Shown in pieces: positions 5,151 through 5,175 of a DNA stretch of 5,175 nt. The notes below the pieces were generated by a model that made no database searches, was not told where the DNA came from, and saw only the letters and a list, made by a program, of their open reading frames with translations. Source of the stretch: an uncultured Saprospiraceae bacterium (GTDB lineage Bacteria > Bacteroidota > Bacteroidia > Chitinophagales > Saprospiraceae); contig CALHBW010000183.1 of assembly GCA_937930625.1 (NCBI GenBank), positions 1-5,175 of the forward strand. The letters run 5' to 3'. How positions within the stretch are numbered: position 1 is the stretch's first letter; each line of letters begins with the position of its first letter. The translations under genes were made by a program, and so were the position numbers.

Positions 5151-5175
5151 TCTCATTAAATAAAAATATAAGTTA

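Larger units (their letters stand above)
4947..5175. other. Downstream non-coding stretch
   Basis: No gene is visible. It holds the weak hairpin at 4975-4991, a 6-bp stem CATTTT/AAAATG at 5035-5052, and the long inverted repeat at 5087-5150, and ends in AT-rich sequence at the window edge. No coding frame of note enters from the right edge. Confidence 0.5.

Noticed and set aside
1..5175. CRISPR array, tRNA, rRNA, transposase or toxin-antitoxin pair
   Set aside because: No evenly spaced direct repeats, cloverleaf, conserved rRNA stretches, transposase motifs or paired small genes were visible on either strand.

Overview
The window reads as an AT-rich chromosomal segment of a Bacteroidota bacterium, most likely of the Saprospiraceae or a related group. 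Three things point there: a secreted protein ending in a type IX secretion (T9SS) sorting tail, an AT-rich leader with no Shine-Dalgarno before its ATG and a Bacteroidota-type -7 box (TAnnTTTG) upstream, and a roughly 500-residue helical protein of a kind I associate with that phylum. The lineage below phylum is inference.

Layout. Positions 1-670 hold no convincing gene. They contain a dispersed-type hairpin at the left edge (22-61), two interlocked hairpins at 162-211 of which one is a good minus-strand terminator, a purine-rich run near 554-586, and a strong minus-strand terminator (626-663). Positions 671-2773 (minus) encode a 700-residue exported leucine-rich, receptor-L-like protein with a T9SS tail. 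Positions 2774-3440 are a 667-bp gap between divergent genes. It carries a promoter for the minus-strand gene with an overlapping 20-bp dyad, a nearly pure A/T inverted repeat, and a plus-strand terminator (3162-3230) with no annotated gene in front of it. Positions 3441-4946 (plus, GTG start) encode a 501-residue, basic, all-helical, TPR-like protein of unknown function. Positions 4947-5175 hold a weak hairpin and a near-perfect 24-bp inverted repeat (5087-5150).

The two genes are divergent and nothing in the sequence ties them to one pathway. The minus-strand gene should yield a surface-anchored or released protein; the plus-strand product has no signal peptide and should stay in the cytoplasm. 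I see no defence island, transposase, CRISPR array, tRNA or rRNA. The most unusual content is in the intergenic DNA: an orphan plus-strand terminator, a 13-bp word shared by both large gaps, and hairpins whose only mismatch becomes a G-U pair when read on one strand. I did not find a clear new multi-gene system.
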